From positions 1 through 31,040 of the forward strand of contig JADFOP010000024.1 in assembly GCA_022562795.1 (NCBI GenBank): a stretch of DNA of 31,040 bases, read 5' to 3'. Below are positions 16,435 through 24,602 of the stretch, one piece after another. The position numbers were made by a program, and so were the translations under genes. Position 1 is the first letter of the stretch. Each line of letters begins with the position of its first letter. Source of the DNA: Nitrospinota bacterium (GTDB lineage Bacteria; JADFOP01). The notes below the pieces were generated by a model. It saw only the letters and a program-made list of their open reading frames with translations. It was not told the origin of the DNA and searched no databases.

Positions 16435-16857
16435 ATGGCATACAGCGACAAGGTCATCGACCACTACAAAAACCCCCGCAATGTAGGCTCTTTCCCAAAG
16501 GAGGAGCTCGGCGTGGGGACGGGTATCGTCGGGGCCCCAGAGTGTGGCGATGTGATGAAGCTCCAGATCAAGGTCAACGAAGAGACCGAGGTCATCGAAG
16601 AGGCCCTGTTTAAGACCTTCGGTTGCGGCAGCGCCATCGCCTCCTCAAGCCTGGTGACCGAGTGGGTCAAGGGCAAGAGCATCGAGGAAGCTCTCAGTAT
16701 CAAGAACACGCAAATCGTCAACGAGCTGAGCCTTCCGCCGGTCAAGATTCACTGCTCTGTTCTTGCCGAAGACGCCATTAAGGCCGCCATTGCTGATTAC
16801 AAGAAGAAGATCGATCAGGCAGGCAACGAAGCTCATGGCCACCATCGAGACCAATAA
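16435..16857 (+). CDS. iscU: Fe-S cluster scaffold IscU
   Basis: 140 residues. The three cluster cysteines and associated residues are C37-G-D39, C64 in TFGCGSAIASSS and H106-C107 in KIHCSVLAEDA. The HscA-recognition motif LPPVK is at residues 100-104. Thus it is a functional IscU scaffold that assembles [2Fe-2S] and [4Fe-4S] clusters with IscS and hands them over through HscA/HscB. The start has only a weak ribosome site (AGGCGGG upstream). The C-terminal tail NEAHGHHRDQ is slightly longer and more His-rich than usual. It overlaps the hscB start by 23 bp. Confidence 0.96.
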   Translation: MAYSDKVIDHYKNPRNVGSFPKEELGVGTGIVGAPECGDVMKLQIKVNEETEVIEEALFKTFGCGSAIASSSLVTEWVKGKSIEEALSIKNTQIVNELSLPPVKIHCSVLAEDAIKAAIADYKKKIDQAGNEAHGHHRDQ

Positions 16858-17545
16858 GCACACGGATCACCTCTGCTGGTCCTGTTACCAACCCACCGGA
16901 GGGAAACCCTTCTGCCCCGACTGCTTTAAGGTCCAGTTTCATCAGCCCAAGGCCGATTACTTCAGCATCTTGGGGCTGGATGCGAGAAGAATGAGTCTGG
17001 AGCCGGAGAGGCTGGAGGAGGCCTTCTACGCGCTGAGCCGACGTGTTCACCCGGACCACTATCAGAGCCGCAACCCAACGGAACGCCGGATTGTCGAAGA
17101 ATGCGCGGCCTTGGTCAACGTCGCTTACCGCACTTTGCGAGACCCCATCGCCCGAACGGAATACCTCCTTGAACTGGAGACAGGCTCCCCGCAGGAGCAC
17201 CGGGACCAGCCGCCGGCAGAGCTCCTTAGTCAGCTGATGGAAATCGAGGAGATAGTGGAGGCCTACCAAGGTTCGGGAGGAGCCGAACGAGGGGCCCTGA
17301 AAGACTCTCTAAAGGAGGTTCACCGCTCCCTTGAGGCCCGCCGGGAGGCAACAGAGACCGAGCTCCACGAGACCTTCGAACTCTGGGACCGTCTCGTGCT
17401 GGAAGAAGGCTCAGAAGAGCCCAAGGCCTCATTGCTCAAGCGCTTACGGGAGCTTCTTCATCATCGTAGTTATCTCACAACGACCATCCGGGACATCTCG
17501 GCTGCTCTCGCCGGTGACCCGCGCCCGGAGCCCGAGGTGGACTGA
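16835..17545 (+). CDS. hscB: J-domain co-chaperone HscB with N-terminal tetracysteine motif
   Basis: 236 residues from the ATG at 16835, inside the end of iscU. Residues 14-30 hold C14-x2-C17 ... C27-x2-C30, a zinc- or metal-finger-like tetracysteine as in animal and plant HSC20 but absent from E. coli HscB (about 171 residues). The J domain follows (DYFSILGLD, then HPD at 72-74 in RRVHPDHYQ), then a C-terminal three-helix domain that binds IscU. It stimulates the HscA ATPase and delivers IscU. The region after about 165 includes a charged helical stretch longer than in E. coli. It lies between iscU and hscA, the normal order when iscA is missing. Confidence 0.93.
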   Translation: MATIETNKHTDHLCWSCYQPTGGKPFCPDCFKVQFHQPKADYFSILGLDARRMSLEPERLEEAFYALSRRVHPDHYQSRNPTERRIVEECAALVNVAYRTLRDPIARTEYLLELETGSPQEHRDQPPAELLSQLMEIEEIVEAYQGSGGAERGALKDSLKEVHRSLEARREATETELHETFELWDRLVLEEGSEEPKASLLKRLRELLHHRSYLTTTIRDISAALAGDPRPEPEVD

Positions 17546-17551
17546 CCCGCT

Positions 17552-19828
17552 ATGAGTCGCGTCGTCGGAATCGACCTGGGAACCTCCAACAGCCTTGTGG
17601 CCTATATGGATGGTGGCGGGCCTCGCGTTATCGCCGGGCCCGACGGAAGCAAGCTTGTCCCCTCGGTCATCAGCTTTGATGACGGCCAGGCCGTCATTGG
17701 CGAGCAAGCGAGGGCCAGACGCATCACCCGGGTGGACTCCACCGTCTACTCGGTAAAGCGCTTCATGGGCAAGGGGATCGAAGATCTTTCCGCTGAGCTC
17801 GCCTACCTTCCATTTCAGCTTACCGGCAACGAGCGCGAGATTGTCCAGATCAAAGTGGCCGGGAGGGACTACACTCCTATGGAGCTTTCGGCACTGATTC
17901 TTCGGGAGCTCAAGGGCCGAGCCGAGGCCTTCTTCGGCGGGCCGGTTACCAAGGCGGTCATCACCGTCCCAGCTTACTTCCACGACGTCCAGCGGCAGGC
18001 AACCAAGGACGCCGGCAAGCTCGCCGGCCTGGAGGTCTTGCGCATTGTCAACGAGCCCACGGCGGCCTGTCTGGCCTACGGGCTCGACAAGCGCCAAGAC
18101 GGTATCGTAGCCGTCTACGACCTTGGCGGGGGCACCTTCGACATCTCCATCCTCAAGCTCAAGGACGGCATATTCGAGGTGCTCTCAACCAGCGGGGATA
18201 CGATGCTCGGCGGCGACGACCTCGACCACAGGCTCATGGAGCTCATCCTCAATGAGGTTGAGGCTGCCGGTGGCCAGGGCCTCCGCAGTCGGCCGGAGGT
18301 CCTCGAGCGGGTTCGGGCGGCTGCCGAGGAGGCTAAAGTGGCCCTGTCCGAGGCCGAAGAGACATGGATTGTTATCGAGGGCGAAGGGCTAGGGAGCGAC
18401 CTCGACTACCGCCGGCTCCTTACACGGGAAGAATTTGAGGCTCTTGTGGGCGACCTCGTTCAAAAAACCGTTCGCCCCTGCCTCCAGGCTTTGGAGGATG
18501 CCCGTCTCACACCTGAGGAAATTGATGAGGTCCTCCTTGTGGGAGGCTCCACACGGGTGCCAATGGTGCGCCGGGTTGTGGCAGAGACCTTCTCTCGAGA
18601 ACCCCACAGCGAGCTGAACCCGGAGGAGGTCGTCGCTCTGGGGGCGGCCATTCAGGCCGACATCCTGGCGGGGAACAACCAAGAGCTGCTCCTGCTCGAC
18701 ATTACACCTCTGTCGCTCGGCATCGAGACCATGGGCGGCGTGGTGAGTACGCTCATCCCCCGAAATACTACAATTCCCACGCGGGCGACCGAGGTCTTCA
18801 CCACCTTCGTTGACGGCCAGGTCAACGTCGAGATTAACGTGCTCCAGGGCGAGCGGGAGCTGGCCCAGGACTGCCGAAGCCTAGCCTGCTTCACGCTCAC
18901 CGGCATCGAGCCTCAGCCAGCGGGTATACCTCGCATCAAAGTGACCTTTCTCATCGATGCCAACGGTATTCTCAACGTCACGGCACACGATCAGCGGAGC
19001 GGCAAAGCCCAAACGGTGGAGGTTTCCCCTTCCTACGGGCTCGCCGAAGACGAGGTGGAGAGGATGCTCAGGGATAGCATAGAGCACGCTGAAGCCGACG
19101 TCTCCACCAGGCTGCTCATCGAGACCCGCAGCGAGGCCGACATAATCCTCAATGCCACGGCAAGGGCCCTGGCCACTGATGAGGTTGAGATTCCGGCCGA
19201 GGAGCGCTCGGCCATCGAAGAGGCCGTTTCACGGCTGGAAGAGGCAAAGGGCGGCCTCGACCACCATCGGCTGAGGGACGAGATTGAACGGCTCAACGCC
19301 GCGACCAGGCCACTGGCTGAGCGCATCATGGGTGCGGCTCTCGAGGCGGCCCTGAAGGATCGTCCCTTCTCCGAGATTCTCGACTCTCAGGATGCGCTGA
19401 CCATGCCAAAGGTGACGTTCCTGCCGGACAACGAGACGGTCGAGGTGGAGGAGGGCTCCTCCATCCTCGATGCTGCGCTTGATAACGACCTCTGGCTGGA
19501 CCACAACTGCGGTGGTTGCTGCGCCTGCACAACCTGCCACGTGATCGTCAAGGCCGGAGAAGACAGCCTCTCGGAGATGGAGGAGGATGAAGACGTCCGG
19601 CTGGATGGCGCTGAAGGGCTCACCCTGGCCTCCAGGCTGGGCTGCCAGGCCCGGATATTCGGAGACGTGGTGTTGGAAATTCCCGCCCCACCGGGAGCGG
19701 TCCGCATTGTGGATAAGGCTCAGCTCGCGGCCGGCCAAATCGACGAGGAGACCTACAAGGAGCGCTTCAAATCCACAGAGCTAGCTCGCGGCAGGGAAGG
19801 CAGCAAGACAGGGGAGACGAGACGATGA
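17552..19828 (+). CDS. hscA: HscA chaperone fused to a [2Fe-2S] ferredoxin (HscA-Fdx)
   Basis: 758 residues in one uninterrupted frame. Residues 1-617 are a complete specialised Hsp70: [14 protein letters not shown] phosphate loop, [25 protein letters not shown], linker [18 protein letters not shown] and a helical lid. Residues 618-758 are an Isc-type ferredoxin starting [10 protein letters not shown], with C653-x5-C659-x2-C662-x35-C698, the same spacing as E. coli Fdx. HscA normally pulls the cluster out of IscU, and Fdx supplies electrons to IscS/IscU. Here they are physically joined and expressed one to one. The junction codons read ctg acc atg, with an out-of-frame TGA just before the ATG, as if neighbouring hscA and fdx genes had merged. 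An internal start at 19403 could still make free Fdx, but only weak ribosome-site bases (CAGG) precede it. Confidence 0.93.
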   Translation: MSRVVGIDLGTSNSLVAYMDGGGPRVIAGPDGSKLVPSVISFDDGQAVIGEQARARRITRVDSTVYSVKRFMGKGIEDLSAELAYLPFQLTGNEREIVQIKVAGRDYTPMELSALILRELKGRAEAFFGGPVTKAVITVPAYFHDVQRQATKDAGKLAGLEVLRIVNEPTAACLAYGLDKRQDGIVAVYDLGGGTFDISILKLKDGIFEVLSTSGDTMLGGDDLDHRLMELILNEVEAAGGQGLRSRPEVLERVRAAAEEAKVALSEAEETWIVIEGEGLGSDLDYRRLLTREEFEALVGDLVQKTVRPCLQALEDARLTPEEIDEVLLVGGSTRVPMVRRVVAETFSREPHSELNPEEVVALGAAIQADILAGNNQELLLLDITPLSLGIETMGGVVSTLIPRNTTIPTRATEVFTTFVDGQVNVEINVLQGERELAQDCRSLACFTLTGIEPQPAGIPRIKVTFLIDANGILNVTAHDQRSGKAQTVEVSPSYGLAEDEVERMLRDSIEHAEADVSTRLLIETRSEADIILNATARALATDEVEIPAEERSAIEEAVSRLEEAKGGLDHHRLRDEIERLNAATRPLAERIMGAALEAALKDRPFSEILDSQDALTMPKVTFLPDNETVEVEEGSSILDAALDNDLWLDHNCGGCCACTTCHVIVKAGEDSLSEMEEDEDVRLDGAEGLTLASRLGCQARIFGDVVLEIPAPPGAVRIVDKAQLAAGQIDEETYKERFKSTELARGREGSKTGETRR

Positions 19829-20043
19829 AACTCTACTGGCAAGACGCCGAAGAAATTGCCATCGAGCTTCACGAAAAATTCCCCGAGGTTGATCCTCTGG
19901 ACGTGCGCTTCACCGACCTCCACCGCTGGGTCTGCGAGCTTCCAGACTTTGAAGACAAGCCCAGTAAGAGCACCGAGGGCATCCTTGAGGCCATCCAGAT
20001 GGCCTGGTGGGAAGAGTGGAAGGAGGCCCAAGTGGGCCGGTAG
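19825..20043 (+). CDS. iscX: IscX (YfhJ) iron-binding regulator of ISC assembly
   Basis: 72 residues, very acidic, matching IscX along its full length: LYWQDAEEIAIELHEKFPEV, RFTDLHRWVCELPDF and an end like ILEAIQMAWWEEW. IscX binds IscS at the same face as frataxin and tunes the rate of cluster synthesis with iron. The ATG overlaps the hscA-fdx stop (ATGA), so translation is coupled. It ends the recognisable isc run; iscA is missing here. Confidence 0.95.
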   Translation: MKLYWQDAEEIAIELHEKFPEVDPLDVRFTDLHRWVCELPDFEDKPSKSTEGILEAIQMAWWEEWKEAQVGR

Positions 20044-20059
20044 GAGGAGGAACCAGCCC

Positions 20060-21166
20060 GTGAGGCAAGCCAAATGGCAAATGGCCGCCTACAGCAGGGC
20101 CGATTTTGACCGAAGTCCCTTTTTGGTCTTCTGGGAGATCACACAGGCCTGCGACTTGGTCTGCAAACATTGTCGAGCGTGCGCACAGCCGGACCGTCAC
20201 CCTGCTGAGCTCAACGGCCACCTCTGCCGCCGGCTTATCGAACAGCTTGCCACCTTCCCTCACAAGCCCGTGCTCGTCCTAACCGGGGGCGATCCCATGA
20301 AGCGCGATGATGTGTTCGACATCGTCCGCTCAGGCGTCGAGGCGGGTCTCACTGTAACGATGACCCCTTCACCCACGCCCTTGGTGACGCCCCAGGCGAT
20401 TGAGCAGCTGCAGGCGGCTGGGCTCAGCCGCCTGGCCGTCTCGCTCGACGGCGCCGATGCCGCCACTCACGACGGTATCCGAGGGGTGTCCGGCAGTTTC
20501 CAGCGCGCCCTCCAGGTCATTCGCGAGGCCCGCGCCACGGGTCTCCCCGTCCAGATAAACACCACCATCTCCAAGCGCAACGTCGAGCAGGTCGATGCGA
20601 TGGCCGCCTTCATCGCCAACCTCGACATCATCCTCTGGTCCGTTTTCTTTCTCGTGCCGGTCGGCCGAGGCGTGGACGAGGAGCGGATCGAACCCGAGCA
20701 CTACGAAGCGGTTTTCGAGCGTCTATGGCGCCACGCCCAGCGGAAGCCCTACAGCATCCAGACCACCGAAGCGCACCACTACCGCCGCTTCGTGTTACAA
20801 GATGGCGGCAACCCCCAGCGCGGCACCGGCGAAGTCGCGGCGGGGGCCGACCCGGTTCAACGCGCCCCGCTCGGCGTGAGCGACGGCAAAGGATGCATGT
20901 TCGTAAGCCACATCGGCCAGATCTTCCCCAGCGGCTTCTTGCCCATCGAGGCTGGCCGCTTCCCCCGCGATTCGGTCGTGGACGTGTACCAAAACGCTCC
21001 TCTTTTCATGGAGCTGCGCGACCCCGACCGTTTCGGAGGGAAGTGCGGGCGCTGCGAGTTCCGTCATATCTGCGGGGGCTCACGCGCCCGGGCCTACGCC
21101 GTCACCGGCGATTACCTGGCCGCCGAACCCGACTGCGTCTATCAGCCAGCCGAGCCTAGAGACTAG
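20060..21166 (+). CDS. Radical SAM/SPASM protein (TIGR04053-like)
   Basis: 368 residues from a GTG at 20060, with GGAGGAGG 9 bases upstream; ATG 20081 is an alternative. The radical SAM cluster motif is C31-x3-C35-x2-C38 in CDLVCKHCRACA, preceded by FDRSPFLVFWEITQ. The barrel blocks LTGGDPMKR and LAVSLDGADAATHDGIRG follow. The C-terminus has a second cysteine cluster, CGRCEFRHICGGSRARA and C in EPDC, as in AhbC/AhbD/NirJ and TIGR04053 proteins. The exact substrate is unknown. Relatives act in haem and haem d1 synthesis or peptide modification. It is 16 bp after iscX and so closes the operon. A role in making a haem or modifying a neighbour is inference only. Confidence 0.85.
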   Translation: MRQAKWQMAAYSRADFDRSPFLVFWEITQACDLVCKHCRACAQPDRHPAELNGHLCRRLIEQLATFPHKPVLVLTGGDPMKRDDVFDIVRSGVEAGLTVTMTPSPTPLVTPQAIEQLQAAGLSRLAVSLDGADAATHDGIRGVSGSFQRALQVIREARATGLPVQINTTISKRNVEQVDAMAAFIANLDIILWSVFFLVPVGRGVDEERIEPEHYEAVFERLWRHAQRKPYSIQTTEAHHYRRFVLQDGGNPQRGTGEVAAGADPVQRAPLGVSDGKGCMFVSHIGQIFPSGFLPIEAGRFPRDSVVDVYQNAPLFMELRDPDRFGGKCGRCEFRHICGGSRARAYAVTGDYLAAEPDCVYQPAEPRD

Positions 21167-21181
21167 GTGTGGCGGCGTCGT

Positions 21182-21616
21182 TCAAGGGCCTGGAGGCTGG
21201 AGGGAGACAACGGGAGGAGAGGCCATCCGGACGGTGGTCAACATATTGACAATGAAGAGGCCGATGCCAGCAGTGATAGCCACGCCAAAGATTCCCGCTA
21301 AGTGCTCCCAGCTCTTTGCGCCCCTCGCACCCAGAGTCCATGTTATCGCCATACCGATCAGCCCTACGTTGGTCAGCCAGAAGTGGGGCCAGATGAGCCT
21401 GGGGTATCGCATGGGCCGGCCGCTGAACCGGGGCATTACGTGATAAGTCACCCCGAAGATCATCATGCTCACCCACCCGAGGAGGTTGATGTGCGCGTGC
21501 ACCCGAAAAATGACCGCCATCGCGGCCGGATGAAAGATCATCACCAGGCCGAGGACGGCCCCAACGGCAAGGTAGAAGAGACTCATATAGACAAACCAGA
21601 GGGTGCTTTTATCCAT
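21182..21616 (-). CDS. Mini haem-copper oxidase subunit I-like membrane protein
   Basis: 144 residues with about four transmembrane helices (roughly 8-28, 36-61, 76-96, 107-127). It aligns by eye with part of cbb3/NorB-type subunit I: HAHINLLGWVSMMIFGVTYH contains H40, H42 and H59, and H29 and H78 lie at other membrane positions. Full subunit I has 12 or more helices, so this is a short stand-alone family and lacks the Cu-haem catalytic core. Such short proteins often lie near nitric oxide genes; a haem-binding or NO-related role is possible but unproven. The ATG at 21616 has GGAG about 9 bases upstream. It converges with the radical SAM gene and diverges from the RIC gene, sharing the upstream region with the second palindrome. 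Confidence 0.75.
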   Translation of the reverse strand: MDKSTLWFVYMSLFYLAVGAVLGLVMIFHPAAMAVIFRVHAHINLLGWVSMMIFGVTYHVMPRFSGRPMRYPRLIWPHFWLTNVGLIGMAITWTLGARGAKSWEHLAGIFGVAITAGIGLFIVNMLTTVRMASPPVVSLQPPGP

Positions 21617-21728
21617 GTCTAATCTCCTATATCAGAGAAATTATCGCAAAAGCATACTTTGTGGCGACCATGGGGTTCAGCTGTCGCACCGAGACACCTT
21701 TGATGAACTACATTTTCCCTTGTTATAC

Positions 21729-21744
21729 CTTGACTTAAGTCAAG
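21729..21744. promoter_or_regulatory. FNR/Dnr-type palindromic site, copy 2
   Basis: This is the same perfect 16-mer CTTGACTTAAGTCAAG as at 2856. Its centre (21736.5) is 41.5 bp upstream of the start predicted from TATATT at 21766-21771 (start near 21778). It drives the RIC/aconitase operon and could also influence the divergent mini oxidase-like gene, whose start codon is 120 bp away on the other side. Confidence 0.7.
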
Positions 21745-21765
21745 CATGCTACCCGCGGAGAATCA

Positions 21766-21771
21766 TATATT
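21766..21771 (+). promoter_or_regulatory. -10 element of the RIC/aconitase operon
   Basis: TATATT matches the TATAAT consensus in five of six positions and lies 21 bp after the palindrome, the spacing for a class II activator. A start near 21778 gives a leader of about 58 bases to the ATG at 21836 and excludes the earlier in-frame ATG at 21746. Confidence 0.55.
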
Positions 21772-21835
21772 AAATAGAGCTATCATATCCATCCCCAAGG
21801 GGTTCTTGACCGGGACATATAGAGGAGACCAACGT

Positions 21836-22588
21836 ATGATAACCAGGGACCAGACTATCAATGAAATAACCCGCAGCTACCCTTATACCATCGAAATCTT
21901 CAACCGGTTCAGAGTCGACGCCTGCTGCGGCGGAGCCCATTCCATAGCCGAGACGATAGGAGCCAATGGGCTAGAGGACCTCACGTCACTGCTGCATTCC
22001 CTCAATCGAAAGACACGTGGGCTCGGAGATAAGTCCCTCGCCGAGGTGATTGAGGAGATCGAGACATCTCACCACGTCTACCTAAAGCAGGAACTCCCTG
22101 CATTGCAGGAAATATTAGATCGACTGGCTGATGAGGCCGAGGGGGGGCCTGCGGCCGCTCCAGCCTTGGAGCTTCGCCGGGCTTTGTCTGCCATGGCAGT
22201 CGAGATCAACGAGCACCTCTTTAAAGAGGAACGGATTCTGTTCCCCACAATCCTGCGGATCGAGGCAGCCCTAGGCGGTGAGGGCCGGATCGACCAGTCC
22301 ATTTTCGGATGCGGCACGAAAGGGCCAATCGACCATATGCACTACGAACACAAGCAGGCCAAGGGTGGGCTCGAGCGGATCGACGAGGCCCTGCGGGCGC
22401 TCGAAGCGACGGGCACGGTGGCTGAGGCAACGGCGATGCTTAGGCCCCGGCTGGAAAGGCTCCACGACGATCTGCTTGAACATATCCGGGCCGAGGAGGA
22501 GGACCTCTTCCCCCGTGCCTTGGACCTGGAGGAACAAGCCCTAGCACAGGTGGGCCAAGCCCCCCCTGACTCAGGAGGGAGGGGATAA
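21836..22588 (+). CDS. RIC/ScdA/YtfE-type di-iron Fe-S cluster repair protein
   Basis: 250 residues from the ATG at 21836, with AGAGGAG about 9 bases upstream. The N-terminal ScdA_N (DUF542) domain has the double cysteine C30-C31 in RVDACCGGAHS. The rest is a hemerythrin-like four-helix bundle with His/Glu ligands in THHVYL-like, INEHLFKEERILFP, IDHMHYEHKQAK and LLEHIRAEEEDLFP blocks. These proteins are di-iron enzymes that repair Fe-S clusters damaged by nitric oxide or peroxide and may deliver iron or handle NO. Expression behind the FNR/Dnr-like box and one base before aconitase, a classic NO-sensitive enzyme, fits this role. Confidence 0.92.
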   Translation: MITRDQTINEITRSYPYTIEIFNRFRVDACCGGAHSIAETIGANGLEDLTSLLHSLNRKTRGLGDKSLAEVIEEIETSHHVYLKQELPALQEILDRLADEAEGGPAAAPALELRRALSAMAVEINEHLFKEERILFPTILRIEAALGGEGRIDQSIFGCGTKGPIDHMHYEHKQAKGGLERIDEALRALEATGTVAEATAMLRPRLERLHDDLLEHIRAEEEDLFPRALDLEEQALAQVGQAPPDSGGRG

Positions 22589-22589
22589 C

Positions 22590-24521
22590 ATGACGCGTGG
22601 GGTCGCCCAGAAGGTGCTGGAGGCGCACCTTGTCTCCGGCACGCTCCGGGCCGGTGAAGAGATCGCCATCACGATCGACCAGACTCTTACCCAAGATGCG
22701 ACGGGAACGATGGCCTGCCTCCAGTTCGAAGCCCTGGGACTGTCCACGGTCCGGACCAAGCGCTCAGTGAGTTATGTAGACCACAACACTCTCCAGACCG
22801 GATTTGAGAGCGCCGACGATCACCTGTTTCTACAAACGATGGCAGCGAGGTACGGTATCTACTTCTCTCGCCCTGGCAACGGCATCTGCCACCAGGTCCA
22901 CATCGAGCGGTTCGGCGTTCCTGGCGAAACCCTCCTGGGCAGCGACAGCCACACGCCGACTGGCGGCGGCCTCGGCATGATCGCAATCGGCTCCGGAGGG
23001 CTCGATGTCGCCGTAGCGATGGGGGGCGGGCCGTTCTGGCTGACCATGCCGAAGATTCTTTACGTCAACCTCACCGGTCGCCTTCGGCCGTGGGTATCGG
23101 CCAAAGACATCATCCTTGAGTTACTACGGCGCTTGTCTGTCAAAGGGGGCATCGGCCGTATCCTTGAGTACGGCGGCCCGGCCGTCAAATATCTCTCGGT
23201 CCCCGAGCGCTCGACCATCGCCAACATGGGGGCCGAGCTCGGGGCTACGACGAGCATCTTCCCCAGCGATGAGCGGACAAGGGCCTTCCTCAAGGCGCAG
23301 CGCCGGGCGAAGGACTGGCGAGAGCTGAAACCAGACAATGGTGCCCAGTACGACGAGGAGATGGAAATCAGCCTTCGTGAGCTGGAGCCGCTTATCGCCT
23401 GTCCCCACAGTCCTGACAACGTCAAGAAAGTTAACGAGATACAAGGAACGAAAGTCCACCAGGTCTGTGTTGGAAGCTGCACCAACTCTTCCTTTATGGA
23501 TCTCATGGTCGTAGCTCAGACCCTCAAGGGAAGGCACATCCATCCTGGGCTTTCCATGGTCCTCACCCCAGGCAGCAAACAGGTGCTGCAGATGATCTCG
23601 GAAAACGGGGCCCTCACCGACCTCATTGCCGCCGGGGTCCGGGTGCTCGAGAGCGCCTGCGGGCCGTGCATCGGCATGGGGCAAGCGCCTCCTTCGGGCG
23701 CCGTTTCGGTTCGGACCTTCAACCGGAACTTCGTGGGCCGATCTGGCACCATGGACGCCCAGGTCTATCTCTCAAGCCCAGAGACTGCCGTTGCATGTGC
23801 GCTAGCGGGCGAAATTACCGACCCTCGGACCCTTGGCCCATATCAGCGCTATGCGCTCCCGAGGCGGTTTGCGGTGGACGATACGATGATAATCACCCCG
23901 GCTCCTGCCGAGGAGGCAAAAAAAGTCCGGGTGGTCCGGGGGCCAAACATCGCCCCGTTGCCAATCAGCAACCCCCTGCCCGACGAGATCAAGGCAGAGG
24001 TGCTATTGAAGCTCGGGGACAATATCACCACCGACCATATATTGCCCGCCGGCGCAAAGGTCCTGCCGCTTAGAAGCAACATCCCGAAAATCAGCGAATT
24101 TGTCTTCTCCGGAGTGGACCCGTCCTTCTGCGAGCGGGCCAAAGCCGCCGGGGCTGGCGTCGTCGTGGGCGGCGAGAACTACGGCCAGGGCTCGAGCCGC
24201 GAGCACGCCGCCCTGGCCCCCATGTACCTGGGGATCAAGGCCGTGCTTGCCAGGTCCTTCGCCCGCATCCACTACGCCAACCTTATCAATTTCGGCATCC
24301 TACCATTGACGTTTGCGGACCCTGCAGATTACGAGAAAATCGAGCAGGGCGATACTCTGGAGATGACCAACCTACTGAAGACCCTTCGAGAGGAGGAACC
24401 TCTGACGGTCGAGAACATTACCAAAGAGGTTACGATCCCGTTAACCTGCGACCTGACACCTCGCCAGAAGGAGATCATCATCCACGGCGGCCTGCTCAAC
24501 GCTACCAAACAAGCGTCATGA
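22590..24521 (+). CDS. Aconitate hydratase, Aquifex type
   Basis: 643 residues, close to the length of the putative Aquifex-type aconitase family (about 650) and shorter than AcnA or AcnB. The [4Fe-4S] ligands are C297 in VGSCTNSS, C357 and C360 in ACGPCIGMG. The C-terminal swivel domain is on the same chain (GDNITTDHILPAGAKV, GGENYGQGSSREHAALAP). It isomerises citrate and isocitrate in the TCA cycle; related 3-isopropylmalate or homoaconitate activity is less likely but possible. GGAGGGAGGGG precedes the ATG, and the gene starts 1 bp after the RIC stop, so repair protein and likely client are co-translated. Confidence 0.9.
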   Translation: MTRGVAQKVLEAHLVSGTLRAGEEIAITIDQTLTQDATGTMACLQFEALGLSTVRTKRSVSYVDHNTLQTGFESADDHLFLQTMAARYGIYFSRPGNGICHQVHIERFGVPGETLLGSDSHTPTGGGLGMIAIGSGGLDVAVAMGGGPFWLTMPKILYVNLTGRLRPWVSAKDIILELLRRLSVKGGIGRILEYGGPAVKYLSVPERSTIANMGAELGATTSIFPSDERTRAFLKAQRRAKDWRELKPDNGAQYDEEMEISLRELEPLIACPHSPDNVKKVNEIQGTKVHQVCVGSCTNSSFMDLMVVAQTLKGRHIHPGLSMVLTPGSKQVLQMISENGALTDLIAAGVRVLESACGPCIGMGQAPPSGAVSVRTFNRNFVGRSGTMDAQVYLSSPETAVACALAGEITDPRTLGPYQRYALPRRFAVDDTMIITPAPAEEAKKVRVVRGPNIAPLPISNPLPDEIKAEVLLKLGDNITTDHILPAGAKVLPLRSNIPKISEFVFSGVDPSFCERAKAAGAGVVVGGENYGQGSSREHAALAPMYLGIKAVLARSFARIHYANLINFGILPLTFADPADYEKIEQGDTLEMTNLLKTLREEEPLTVENITKEVTIPLTCDLTPRQKEIIIHGGLLNATKQAS

Positions 24522-24602
24522 GGAAGGCGGGGCAGTGTGAAATGAACCCCCATTGGAATCTTTCTTAGAGATGGCGTTGATAGGTTGAAGATGTAAAGTC
24601 CC

